Origin: Siphonodentalium dalli | Taxonomy: Eukaryota; Mollusca; Scaphopoda; Gadilida; Siphonodentaliidae | Length of the DNA: 64,000 nucleotides | Reading direction: 5' to 3' | Assembly: GCA_032622095.1 (NCBI GenBank) | Contig: CP136062.1 | Span: 166,350,090 to 166,414,089 of the forward strand | Part shown: in pieces, positions 46,490 through 58,035 of the stretch | Layout of the letters: each line of letters begins with the position of its first letter | Numbering within the stretch: the stretch's first letter is position 1 | Translations under genes and position numbers: made by a program | Notes under the pieces: generated by a model | What the model was told of the DNA's origin: nothing | The model's input: the letters and a program-made list of their open reading frames with translations, nothing else | Databases searched by the model: none

Positions 46490-46605
46490 GGTGTCCGTTA
46501 GTACGGCTCAGCGTCCATAGGACGGCCTCATTCCCCTCGCAGATTATCTGTTTGGTTCATACATATACCAAATGTCAGTCGCAATATGTCGTAAAAAAAA
46601 TTGAT
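46490..46605. repeat. Second copy of the 12.07-kb repeat
   Basis: Nearly identical to 12,069-12,195 over about 115 bp (GGGTGTCCGTTAGTACGGCT against GGGTTTCCGTTATTACAGCT, then the shared ATTATCTGTTTGGTTCATAC). Confidence 0.75.
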
Positions 46606-46664
46606 TGCAATGGGAGTTTGGGGGTTAAACAGAATACTGATAAAATGTGGGTCACATAGCGATT

Positions 46665-46905
46665 TTAGATACAGCGTAATACATGTCGCGGTAACATCAA
46701 AGAAAGCCAGATTGCTGAGTAGGCATATTTGTGTGCACGGGATGAAACTACTCTTGCTCGAAAATCTCGTGATATCCTACGATTACATAATTTGATGAAA
46801 GAATGCCGAATTTCTTAGTCGGGACATTTTTATGCACAGGATTTTCATGGATGAAACTACTTCTCCGAGATCCCGTGCTATCGTACGGTACATAATTAAT
46901 GGGTC
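46665..46905. repeat. Degenerate ~105-bp direct duplication
   Basis: Two adjacent copies, about 46,698-46,797 and 46,800-46,900. They share GGATGAAACTACT, ATCTCGTG/ATCCCGTG, TCCTACGATTACATAATT/TCGTACGGTACATAATT and TGCTGAGTAGGCAT/TTCTTAGTCGGGAC. No coding function seen. Confidence 0.6.
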
Positions 46906-48343
46906 CCTCTGCGTAACTAATTGATTGATTATCTGGACACCATCAACAGAATTAAAGCACCCACGGAAATGATTGACTTGCGTAATATATATGTAGCTTT
47001 GGGTTGCTTTGTGGGACTCTTATGTGCAAGGAAATTGCTACTTTTCAGTGTCAAATAACAAAATTTTAACCCAACGTAACGAATCATGGTCGTCCAGTCG
47101 AGTTATGTGTTTCCCTAATACGGACTCATTAATTTCCCCCAGGCGGAAACCCTGCATTATGTATCAGCATGTCTTGTATGAGGTTTCACATTTGGTGATG
47201 CCATTGCAAAATGAGATTGTGGAAAGTTACTTGCATTGGGTGACAAAATGCTAATATGGGTATGAGACTGTAATTTAAAGTAAACATTATGAAGACCTCA
47301 TTGAACTGCATATTTCTTGACACAATTGTGAGAACTGAAGTAAATTGTTTCATTGACAATATTACTGAACTTTGCTTATATGATACAAATTAGCTGACTA
47401 TAAATATAGACACTACAATGTGGGATATAATAAATCTTTTATCACTGCAGTAAACTCGTGTTGGTCTGCATTACGTCTTTGTTTGGTCAGGAATACCGCC
47501 TTCTCAACTTGAAGTAATATGGAGACCAACATAATTTCATTGCAGTTATAATAAGTATATACATGTATGTTCAGTAGTTCATATATTGATGTTAAACCTT
47601 CAATTATCAGTTCGAAAAGTAACCCAAGTTTCCTTTGATTTTAACCAGCTAGTGAAATCTGTCAGAATAAGGCTGTTTCACATTGAGGTTCCTTGTATCA
47701 GTGGGGGAATATTTTAATATAGGTAACAAGCATATTTTGCTTTGTCTGTCAGACAAGAAACAAAAGCATATAAACGTTGAAAACTGGTGTAAAGTTTATA
47801 ATTTTGGCATGTTTTTCATGTATTTATTGTCCTTCCTTATCCCTTTTCCCAAAAAAATGACAAACATAATTTGATGGCTCAAATGAGCCATGTTTGTTTA
47901 ACGCCACATATAACATTTCAGCCCCAAAACTCATTTCTGACATCTAAACAGCCCCTGTATTGCTTTAGAATTGCAGGAATATCTACTTAATTTTACACGT
48001 GATTCCTTTTGTTGTAGCTATTTTCGAGTGCTGTATAACACTATCTTGTACACTATTTCCTGTACTAGTTTGTTATGTTGGAACCCATGAGAAAGCATGT
48101 ATCAAAGCCATATGATTAAGGCCAATTCTGAGCATGAATTTTCTTGTCTGCTACATGACATTCAAAACAAAATGGCAATATGACAGGCGCAAATAAGGTA
48201 ACTGGTCAGTTCATGGCATAGTATGTATAAACAATCCCGTGGAACCATACCAATAGATGGATCTTAGTTTTTTAAAAGTCAATGAATTCAGATTGTGTTT
48301 ATGCGCATATCTCATAAATGCATTCTTTTGTCTCCCATTCTAG
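46906..48343. other. Intronic or intergenic DNA before the SGNH exon
   Basis: No gene or repeat recognised. It ends in TTTTGTCTCCCATTCTAG, a good acceptor for the next exon. Confidence 0.5.
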
Positions 48344-49102
48344 AGTCAGTATAATATACTGATCGGAACAGACAGTCGAGGATTCGGGATCCGGAACGAG
48401 CTGGCGGGGGATATCCCAACAGAAATACAGAGTTGTAACATTTATATGCTCTGTATTTCTGGTGGGAGTCTCAGTAACATACATCAAAAACTATCCAGTA
48501 AGGTTGATGAGCTGAGGATGAAGAATCCTGAGTGCTTCATCTATGTTGTGATGGCAGCAGGTATCTGTGATATCACAACAAAGATGAAGCACTCGGGGGG
48601 AAAAGAAGTTATATATGATGAAGATCGATATTTGGATCTGGATATGACTATTGTCGAGAAAGTCAATCAAACTGTTGAAAATGCATTATTTGATTTTTCA
48701 TATAAAAATGTGCATTGTAAGGTGGTTTGTGTCCCACCTGTAAACCTGGTGAAGCAGCAGGAGGCACATATATCAAGGAAAATATTGCTGGTTCCATCAG
48801 TCTCACCCGCTGAGTTGAGATTACAGCAGAAGCCTCTAGAGGAGACTGTAACAGAGATAAACTCTAATATAGTCTCTCTCTGTGAGGCTAATGGTGTAAC
48901 CTCACTCAGGTGGGAGCGGGACCTCCGTAAGATTTCCAAAATGGCTTTCGGGAAACGTAAGATCATGAAAAGGCGAGAGTGGTGGCATTATTCACAATTG
49001 TATGATGGGTGCCATCCAGATTTAAATCTGGAACATAAATGGTGCCAACTGCTTTGTAGGTCAATTATTTTGGACATTAATGCCTTGTGTTATTATCCTT
49101 AA
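48344..49102 (+). CDS. Terminal exon with SGNH/GDSL-hydrolase-like domain
   Basis: The frame is open from the acceptor TTCTAG to the stop (252 residues); an internal Met at 48,446 is not needed as a start. It begins YNILIGTDSRGFGI: the GTDS (Ser11 of the exon) fits block I of SGNH hydrolases after a hydrophobic strand. ISGGSL (about 39-43) fits block II with its glycine. VMAAGICDI (about 68-77) sits where GxND is expected, but Asn is replaced. YDGCHPD (Asp221, His224) fits block V. Family members cleave esters or lipids; the altered block III makes activity uncertain. A KRKIMKRR basic patch precedes block V. The gene starts upstream; it may be part of the DUF6589-like gene or a separate gene. 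Domain call from motifs only. Confidence 0.6.
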   Translation, partial: SQYNILIGTDSRGFGIRNELAGDIPTEIQSCNIYMLCISGGSLSNIHQKLSSKVDELRMKNPECFIYVVMAAGICDITTKMKHSGGKEVIYDEDRYLDLDMTIVEKVNQTVENALFDFSYKNVHCKVVCVPPVNLVKQQEAHISRKILLVPSVSPAELRLQQKPLEETVTEINSNIVSLCEANGVTSLRWERDLRKISKMAFGKRKIMKRREWWHYSQLYDGCHPDLNLEHKWCQLLCRSIILDINALCYYP

Positions 49103-49867
49103 ATGTTAGCAACCTGTTTGAAAATTATATTTTATGTATCCTCAATCAAAATATCACTGAAAATCACTAATATTCCTTGCAGTATGTTGATAACTACTGA
49201 AGCTATTATGATTATATTCATGGCCCATGCTAAGTTAACTTATGCCCTGATGATTCTTACTTATGAAGATGTTTGGAATTAGTAACGGGATATATGTTAG
49301 TCCGTAAAGTGATGTGAAACACTCCGGTAGGGTGATCAAATAGAAATTGAGAATAATCTTACTCAGAGTAATTATTTGTTACGATTATTGTTCCAAATTG
49401 ACGATACACACCATCATTGTCATATATTAATTAATTCACATGACTATTGATGGCGAAATCAGTTGTTAGATTATCGCCACAACTTGCGTGCCTAATCGAG
49501 ATGTAAATATTTACAATTGGGCGTAGTTCAGATGATGTGGTGTGGTCGATTTCTTTGAAATTTTCGGTGATGCTAGATTTCCCAGATTGACATAACACCT
49601 GAGTTTTTATCAATTTCACACACCCAAAGAAGTCCTTAATATGTCTTTAATCCTTTCCACATATGCCTTGCATATATAAGAGAATACATTGGCATAAGAA
49701 TATTGAGCTAGGCCTTGTAAGCCATGCATTCTCTTATATATGTGAGATTCCCATATATATATATATGTAAGGACACACTGACGCAGGGTCTTTAATGCTG
49801 CACCAAAACAGTTCCCATCATGAAAGGGTTAACATGGAAAATGAATATATTCAACTTAAGTATATCT
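49103..49867. other. 3' flank with a short palindrome
   Basis: No gene. At about 49,665-49,765 lie CATATATAAGAGAATACATT and GCATTCTCTTATATATGTGA words, inverted relative to each other. This is the same palindromic family as at 9.2, 10.7 and 57.84 kb. Confidence 0.55.
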
Positions 49868-50658
49868 ATATAAATGCCTTCAAAAAAGTAAGTTCCCCTC
49901 TGATATAACACCCTGTATCTCCTATGTTATACAATATACACCCAATCATTTTAAATTTTTTACCATGGTTGACGCAGCATATTGTGGGAGTTAATTATCC
50001 AGGCAGTTTTCTAATCTCCTTCTGATTGATTGGGAAGTGTGCCATTTTCAAACAACAAACTCTCAACTTTGACAAGCTTCATAAACGAGTCCTGATTGGA
50101 TAACTGTGAACAGAAATTGTGAGGTATCACTGTTTGGGATTTTCTTTAACATGATCAGTTGTCACTCTGGGATTGAGGGGTATGATTTTGAAGGACCCTG
50201 ATATATCTGTTCAACTGCATTTATTTGTACAGTATTATATTTTCTCTGATATTGATGAGAAAAATGATATTTAATAGATTGTAAGATGACTTGTAGAATA
50301 GTTTTCTTTTGCACTGCAAGAGTTTTTTAATGTAGCCAAGTTTTTGTTGCATTTGGTTAAACACCTATGCTTCGAGCAACCTGCTTTGTCGGTTTGTTTG
50401 TCTTCAAATAATCTATGGTGATAACAGTTGATTAGTCTGTCATACGGACCAGGGATCTTTTCAATTGAAAATAGTGGACCAGATATAGGAGTAATTAATT
50501 CACAATCATGCATCAACTGTCTGGATAATCAAGTTCTGCAATGTTATGCATTTAGCATGTTCTGAATTAGTTACAAATTTCTAAACAGTTGGATGTGTAC
50601 TACAAGAGATACAGGGTATTATATGAGAAGGGGACTTCCTTTTTTTAGGTGTTTATAT
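49868..50658. mobile_element. 791-bp TIR element
   Basis: The left end ATATAAATGCCTTCAAAAAA and the right end in reverse, ATATAAACACCTAAAAAAAG, are inverted. Similarity continues through GTTCCCCTCTGATATAACAC (left) and GTCCCCTTCTCATATAATAC (right), then CCTGTATCTC, about 60 bp in all. TA-rich flanks. The interior, including an 81-codon minus-strand frame, shows no transposase. Possibly a Tc1/mariner-type non-autonomous element. Confidence 0.7.
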
Positions 50659-51943
50659 CACATGAAATGTATATAGGTGATTTTTAACAAAATATCAGTA
50701 GTATATTTACACACCTAATTGCAATGTTGCTATTCACACTTTCTTTCGAATTACTCTATGATGAAAATCAACACGCTTGTCATCCTATAATCCCCACTGC
50801 AGGCAGTAAACCCAAGTTAACCACAAATTAGGCTACAAAAGTTAAAATTTTTCCACACCAGGGCTAGTCTAATCAGTTAAAAGTAGTGAATTTAGAACCA
50901 ACCAATGGATGATGTAAATGATAGGCAATACCTGTTGATGCTGCAACAGGATTTCAAGAGAAAATTCAGATATCAGTTCTTGAGAAAAACACAATTTTAG
51001 TCAAGTGCATTCTCAATTTCAGGGTGAATTTAAGTTTGCATGCAAACATTTCTCTTGAATTGTTTTTGAAAACATGCATATGGGATGCTTTACCCATGAC
51101 GGATTTTGATAATAAAACCTCCAAATCCTTATCCACTAACTCAAATAAAGTCTCTTTCCAAATATACCATAAATTGATAGAGTAAAATGTAATGTGGATA
51201 GGAGTATACCCACGCGGGCAAAAATCTTGCCCACATTTGGGTTTACTCAGACACCGTCGAGTGTTAAATGCTATTGCCCATATTTTCCAACTTATATCGC
51301 AGAAAATTCCTATGTAATTGTAAATTTAGTTTCCTAAACTATATCAATGGAACGTTGACATTGTTGTCCAAATTTATCACGATGTACTCATCTTGAAGCT
51401 GAAAACACACAAAAGTTAATAACGGAAGCTCATTTCACATTTCATGTCCCATTTTGTCACTTTATTGAGCTTTATTTATCGAAATGCTGGGTTTATCATG
51501 CAAAACAAAACTACCTGTACTCTTCCAACAGGGTTTACTCAATATTTGCGACATATTTATGACAACAATAACCACTGGTGTGTAAGTAGATCAACTGAAT
51601 GTTTATTTTGTCTTATCTCCAGAAGCAGAACAAATTGTGTTTGTATACGAGTGACTAATGTCCAATATGACATAAAATTTTGGGTTAAAGCCATATGGAC
51701 AAAATTCAGGTAATAATATTTGGTTCGTAATATTTCCTGGTAATAAAATGGGTCAATAGACACACAATCAACCTTTCTTTGAGCATTATATTTTATACAT
51801 GTATGTTCCTGAAAAATTGGCAACTCATTAATAATTTGGTAAGAATTATCTAAAAAAATATATATCCACATGGAAAATTTTCAAAGAAATTTGGCAATGT
51901 AACACTGAAAATACCGGTATTGTTTCTTATGTTTTCTTTGTAA
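50659..51943. other. Non-coding DNA
   Basis: No gene or dispersed repeat recognised. Overlapping frames on both strands at 51,444-51,871 have no domain. Confidence 0.55.
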
Positions 51944-52084
51944 GCCTTGAAATAGCGTGTCTCATTTGCAGAATGAGGTCCCCAGAGGGTGAATTTAGTG
52001 ATGCTAGCCTGCTATGTGGGGTTGCCTCACTAAATCGACCCTCTGGGGACCTCATTCTGCAAATGACACACTCTATTTCAAGGC
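51944..52084. mobile_element. 141-bp near-perfect palindromic MITE
   Basis: GCCTTGAAATAGCGTGTCTC at the left is mirrored by GACACACTCTATTTCAAGGC at the right. The inner arms CAGAATGAGGTCCCCAGAGG and CCTCTGGGGACCTCATTCTG are exact inverses. The arms are about 58 bp around a 25-bp centre. Confidence 0.85.
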
Positions 52085-52204
52085 TTGTTTTTTGTTAAAT
52101 TTGGAATTGTTTTGTTTAATTGCTGGTTCAATTTCTTGTCAATGGTCGCATAGAAATTGCCTTTGTGCACCTAGGGAAGTGGAGAAATGGATGTAAATTT
52201 GTGT

Positions 52205-52510
52205 TCGTTCCGTTGAGTATGGATCCAAGTTGATCTAACGCATAATACTGTCAACACCAAATTGCATCTGCACTCTATGGAGCACAAGAAGTTCAACATA
52301 CATGCATTATTATATATTTACACTCAAGCGAGTCAACAGATTAGAACAGTATTTCCAACCTTATTGTCCTTACCTGACGCAAGTTGTGTCTTACACAAAA
52401 ATCGATGCAAGTTAGGGTGCGACGTCATGTGATGTCATTTCGACAAACCAACATCCTGCAATCATGTTTCACAACGCGACTGCATGTGTGAGTGTAAATA
52501 AATGATCTTG
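52205..52510 (-). repeat. Diverged inverted copy of the 61.7-62.06-kb repeat
   Basis: Contains CACTCTATGGAGCACAAG, CGACGTCATGTGATGTCATT and GAGTGTAAATA words. They appear in reverse order and orientation at 61,770-62,060 (ACTCTATGGAACGCAAG, ATCACGTCACATGAAGTCG, ACACTCACATG). No coding. Confidence 0.5.
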
Positions 52511-52860
52511 AAAAGAAGAGCAAGCAGTATGTGAAGTGTTTTGCTTCAAGATACCGCAATGTACACCTTTTCTGGACATTCTGTTTACAAATCTATATTA
52601 CTGATAAATTCAAATAGCTGTTTTTGATTGCGACCCAATCATAGTGTTCAAAGTCGTAATATTTAGAACTTCTCTTTGTGACATATGATGCTCATAGAAC
52701 GAAAGTTGAGATATTGATCAACCTATACTGGCAATTAAAAGCTGATTATATTGCGTTTATTTTGAAGAACAAGCTGTGACAGCCATGAAAATTACCATGA
52801 TTTCAGAAATATCACTTGATAGCTTGCATTTAGTGGCTACAGTAGGCTACAGAGCCATTT

Positions 52861-53864
52861 ATTATGCCCCCGACTTGAAGTTTGCGGGTATATAGTCGAC
52901 GTCTCCGTCCGTACAAACATTTTGCATTATTGTTCAGCAACCGCTGGGCAGATTTAGCTGATATCTGGTATGGTGATAGAGCAGCATGGGGGAACAGCTA
53001 CATGCATAGCGCGAGTTTCGTCTACCCATTTTCACCAGAGTTATGGCCCTTTTTTTTACATAGAAAATTCAATTTTGTCCGTCCGTACAAACATTTTGCA
53101 TTATTGTTCAGCAACCGCTGGGCAGATTTAGCTGATATTTGGTATGGTGATAGAGCAGCATGGGGGAACATATACATGCATAGTGCGGGTTTCGTCCACC
53201 CATTTTTACCAGAGTTATGGCCCTTCTTTTACTTAGAAAATTCAATTTTTCTCTTGTTTTTTTGGTATCCAGATGATAGCGTGAGCTTTGGTGGTACGAT
53301 TGCAAATCCCATATTTTTGTATGATCTGATGATTTTTGCCAGAGTAATGGCCCTTTTTTCAACTTAGCAAATTTGAATTTTGTCCGTCCGTACAAACATT
53401 TTGCATTATTGTTTAGCTCAGCAACCGCTGGGCAGATTTAGCTGATATTTGGTATGGTGATAGAGTAGCATGGGGGAACAGCTACATGCATAGCGCGAGT
53501 TTCGTGCACCCATTTTCACCAGAGTTATGGCCCTTTTTTTACTTACAAAATTCAATCTTTTGTTTTTTTTGGGTTTCCAGATGATAGCGTGAGCTTTGGT
53601 GGTACGATTGCAAATCCCGTATTTTTGTGGATCAGTTATATGAAAATACTTGTCAAGTGCGAATTTGGGTATGATCTGATGATTTTTGCCAGAGTTATGG
53701 CCCTTTTTTCAACTTAGAAAATTTGAATTTTCGCTTGTTTTTGGGTTCCGAACTTCTTTTGGAATGGTCATATAGACCTCCTCGGATATCCGCAGTTTCG
53801 TCCATGCTTAATCCAAATTGCTACGGTCGGGGGCAAATGCCATGCGACAGCGTACCTCTTGTTT
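52861..53864. mobile_element. GCCCCCGAC-ended dispersed repeat, long copy
   Basis: It begins ATTATGCCCCCGACTTGAAG and ends GGTCGGGGGCAAATGCCATG … CGTACCTCTTGTTT. The GCCCCCGAC and GTCGGGGGC words are inverted. The interior has three diverged copies of a block starting TTTTGCATTATTGTT(C/T)AGC and CAACCGCTGGGCAGATTTAG (at about 52,920, 53,094 and 53,395). The 161-codon plus frame inside follows this repeat and is not a gene. Other copies: 60,132-60,656 and a truncated one at 17,548. Confidence 0.8.
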
Positions 53865-56800
53865 ATCATTTCTTTGGTAAATTCATTGGGTCATATTATT
53901 TTTTTTATCAATTTTAAATTAAGATTGATGAATCTACAAAAATACATGTGCTTGAATTTAAGTATGATATGGTTTACATAATATTGTGGCTTGCATGATC
54001 GATGACCCTTTAAGTGAATCATTTCATAAGCTTGGTCCAGATATAACTGCGTCACCTCTAATCTAAAAATTTATTTGGATTCTTTCTCACAGCCTTTTCT
54101 GTGTAGTTCTTCTAGATGCACAAAATAATTTGCTGCTCTCTGCGAGACACACATCTTATTACTCACTGATTTGTTTCAGATATTCCTTCACAGGCTGTAA
54201 AAGATACAATCCTGTTTTATTTTCGAGGCCAGTGCAATATAGTGCAAATGGGTAATTTGAAGTGACAAGTCTGTTTTCTGTTGATACCATGTGTATCATA
54301 TAATTTACATATAGATTATCTGTTAGTTGTGTTAATTATGAATAGTATGTGAATTTCCCTTTGGTGTGTTCATCACTGATCTGCCAGAAATAAGATTTAT
54401 TGAGAACAAGACAAAACAGCATATTTTGTGGTTCCAAACGAGACAATAAATAATGCAGAACCAGCCTTCGGCAAGGGAACGGGATTGTATCAATTGCAAA
54501 CTGTCCTTTTTTTCCTAATTTTATTCTCTTTCAAATTTATGATATATAAATTAATTTTTGCACTATTTTGCTCAAATGAAATAGGTGTTGACAAACAGAT
54601 TATTTAAATCATACTATACATAAATCCAGCCAGTCTAATACAAGGCTGTGTGCTGATCTTGATGAAAATCTCATAGCAATTATATTAAACCAACACTTTA
54701 TGGTAAATACACTATTTAAGTGCTTACTTCTCAGGTGAATATGAGCCTTAAGTACTATTTTTCTCTGGCAGGTAGTCAGTTATAACCAAAAAGCTTATAC
54801 AACTATTTATACCACTATGCACATAACCAGTGCTCATTGTCTAATTTAACTATTATATGTTTCATACAATTCATTTCAGAACTACGTCAATTAGGCAGAT
54901 TTAATACATATTTCATTTGACAATCTGTTGCATCAATCACAATAAGGTCGAAAGTAAAGAATACATGGTTTTGGTCACGGGCCGATCTGCCACTAACCAT
55001 AACTATTGTTAATTCAGATCTACAAAGCACTCACTGCCATCACTCTTCGTCTGTTTCATTCTGCTCTGTTCTCTCATTGAGATATATTTCCAGTATACTG
55101 ACTGATGGGTAGTTGTTTGATTTCCCATGATTCATTTGTAATGAAGTAAGGATTTTAACATTTTAAATAGACAACTACACTGAGTGTATGAATGTGCTGA
55201 ATGTTATCACACAAGTTTGGTTTAGCACAATGTTATGACAGCCATAATAACTGATAAAATCATAATGATTTTTGATAATTGTGATTCTCATCAGGTGAAC
55301 ATAATGCTCTCTTTCCTGAAAGCCATTTTGTTTTGTTTATCTCACAAATACAATCATATTCTAAACTTCAGTCTAGTCTCCAGTCATCAAAAAACACTTT
55401 TATAATAGAAAGTACCATACTGGCCATTTTAGTACTAAATATTTATTTTCTGTTATTTCACTTATAGTCTACAGTAAACAAAACAAACTATTTAATAGTA
55501 AAAAGGTATTTGAGAACTAATTACAAATTTCTTCATCTAAGGGCTAATGATTTGCAATGCCTGAAAGCAGAATGTTCAACAAAACTTTAATCAGATTATT
55601 TATGTGTTTTTTTAACTACATTGTGTTGCATTGTTACAACATTTATCAAAAAGATAGGCTAATTTTGTGTTTCAATGAGCCAGATCATAGGGGGTGGATT
55701 GATTACAAGTCTTGTTGGTCCATAACAGCTTAGGATAATAGTTGGGTTGATGTTGTTTTGGACCGATTCCTGACCCATAACAGACTTTACATGCAGCATC
55801 GTGTGCATGAGTTATCTTGCTTGTACATCTTTGGATTAGGTCAAATGGATGCTTTGCATATATGAGCATAGAGAACAGCCATTCCCATGCTTAATGATAT
55901 CAACATACGTATGTCAGTGGTCTGTTGAATGTCAAAGTCACGAGATTTATAACTAAACAAACCATTGTTTTCCATAGAATTTCAATTTGTTGCACTATGA
56001 GGACATGTATGTGTACAATATATTAAACGATCAATTTACGTTTTGATATAACTGTCTATGATTTATTAGTTTGAAGACAGGTTAACCGCATTAATCACGT
56101 TCAGGGGTTCACATGAATGCCCAGGCTCCACGTGTAAATGTAATATGTCTTTTCAATGAAAGTCTGTTATAGAACAGTAACAGGACAGCACTCGGTCCAA
56201 ATAGCATGAATTCCACTGATATCCCAAGCTGTGGCGGACCTAGAAAACCTGGCCTATTTCAGAAAATGGCTTATTGAACAAAACATGGATATGTTACTGT
56301 TGCTAGTTCTTTTTTAAAAAAAGCCAATTTTATGCTTCATAATTAACATATGCTAGAGTGACCTCCGATCGATTGGGAAGTGTGGCAATACTACTGAAGC
56401 TATCTTCTCTGACTTCCAATATTCTTTTGTCCACCAAGTACTGGTGTAATAATATGTAATCATTTTCATTACCATTATGTTTTGATATGAGTTATTTGTG
56501 AGATAAAGAGTCTTGCCCTTGCATATTTGCTGCTTATGTTTGCCTTTTTGTCAGTGATTTTCCAGCAGTCATGTGACTCCTCTGCTTCTAATTAGGGTGA
56601 TATAAATACTATGCTGACTGCATTTAATAACATTTTCAATAATAGATTAATATAATTCATTAATTGTTATATCAGTGTGCTTAGTATTGACAAGCAATAG
56701 GGTGATATCTGTTTTGATTAATGCTAATTTTGTGATACAATTATGCACCAATGTTGATATCAACGTCTTCACTGATTCGTGTATTAATGAATATTGTCTC

Positions 56801-57835
56801 AGGTGGGACACATCCATCCTCTATATAGAAGAACACAATGTGCATCTTAATCAAGAATCTTTTATCGAATGAGTTGCGGATGGCACAAGGATATATTTCA
56901 CAAGAGCGAAATGTAACTATGCGCTATCCGCAGCGAGTTTGCTAAAAGATTTGAGATTATGATGCAAGTTGTGTTCTGTATTTATTCTACACCATTACTG
57001 TCACATTCATTGATTCCAACACTACCTTTATTTTGATTTAACTCTGATGAATAACCAGTAATTGTCGGGGCATCACCCGAATAGGATCATTGACGTAATG
57101 TATGTCATCTTTCTTGGCGAGAATGTCAACAGGGATAGTTCTGGCTTGTATTCCACTAGAGGTAAACAGTAATATGTATTCAATGTCTGGGATTCCATTG
57201 AATATATGTACCTCACATCGATTGGTGTGGAATAATTTATTTTAGTCTGTGTCAATATTTATTTATCAAATTGGGTTGGAGGGTCTTATGCATTCATTTT
57301 CACATTTTAAACATCATATCTGTTCTCATTGTGGCCGACCGCTCTGACCGCCCAAATATTATTTACAAGTTTCTCCAGATGTTGGCTCTTATGGGCCACA
57401 GGTCTCTGGCAAATTTTGTCCTTAATACCTGAAATCTTATACTATAGAATTCTAGGAATTGGGGAGAAAATTTGCCCGGGACCTGTGTTCTGGGCTAAAT
57501 TCAATTGCACCCCTGCCCACCAGATGAGAATATCATTGGAAAATTCTCATTCGGGGCTTTCTTGGTAGAAATTATATGGAAAGTGGTACAATAATGAAAT
57601 TTTTGCCGTAAAAAATTTCACATTATTCACCAAATATTTATTGGCATGTCAGAATTAAAACCATTATCAAAATACAGTTGACATTTGTTGTATCTGACTG
57701 GATAATGACAAATATGATTAACAAGAGACAGTATCGCGTATGAACTCTCATTCTGATGACTTTTGTTTCCTCATGTGACACTTTCTGATGCAAACCATGA
57801 GTTGAGCTGGTGCAGCATTCAAAGATCATATGTCC
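53865..57835. other. Gene-free DNA with one isolated satellite core
   Basis: About 4 kb without a supported gene. The only element I can name is the 26-bp core at 54,973-54,998 (GGTCACGGGC … GCCACTAACC), followed by a T-rich stretch as in the satellites. A segment at 56,815-57,000 resembles 61,515-61,675. Confidence 0.5.
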
Positions 57836-58035
57836 ATTCTCCTATATATGCGAGTCTCCCATAGGGAGCCTTGCATATATAAGAGAATGCACTGCTTACA
57901 AGATCAAGGCATATTGTTAGGCATATATATATCTAATTATATTCCACATTTCTTATTGCTCCATTGACTGTAATCTCTGACATTATACCTTCTTCCAATT
58001 TGAGCTACATTGCCATTATAGTGGATGGTGTTTAA
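57836..58035. repeat. Palindrome plus solo tail of the 165-bp-unit element
   Basis: 57,836-57,895 holds ATTCTCCTATATATGCGAG and CTTGCATATATAAGAGAATG, the family seen at 9.2, 10.7 and 49.7 kb. From about 57,940 the words TTGCTCCATTGACTGTAAT and AATTTGAGCTACATTGCCAT match the tail of the 9,320-10,015 element. Only the tail is present. Confidence 0.6.

Noticed and set aside
52882-53367. 161-codon plus-strand frame
   Set aside because: It lies wholly within a dispersed repeat, and its internal protein repetition follows the repeated DNA block. The 60-kb copy gives a similar frame for the same reason.
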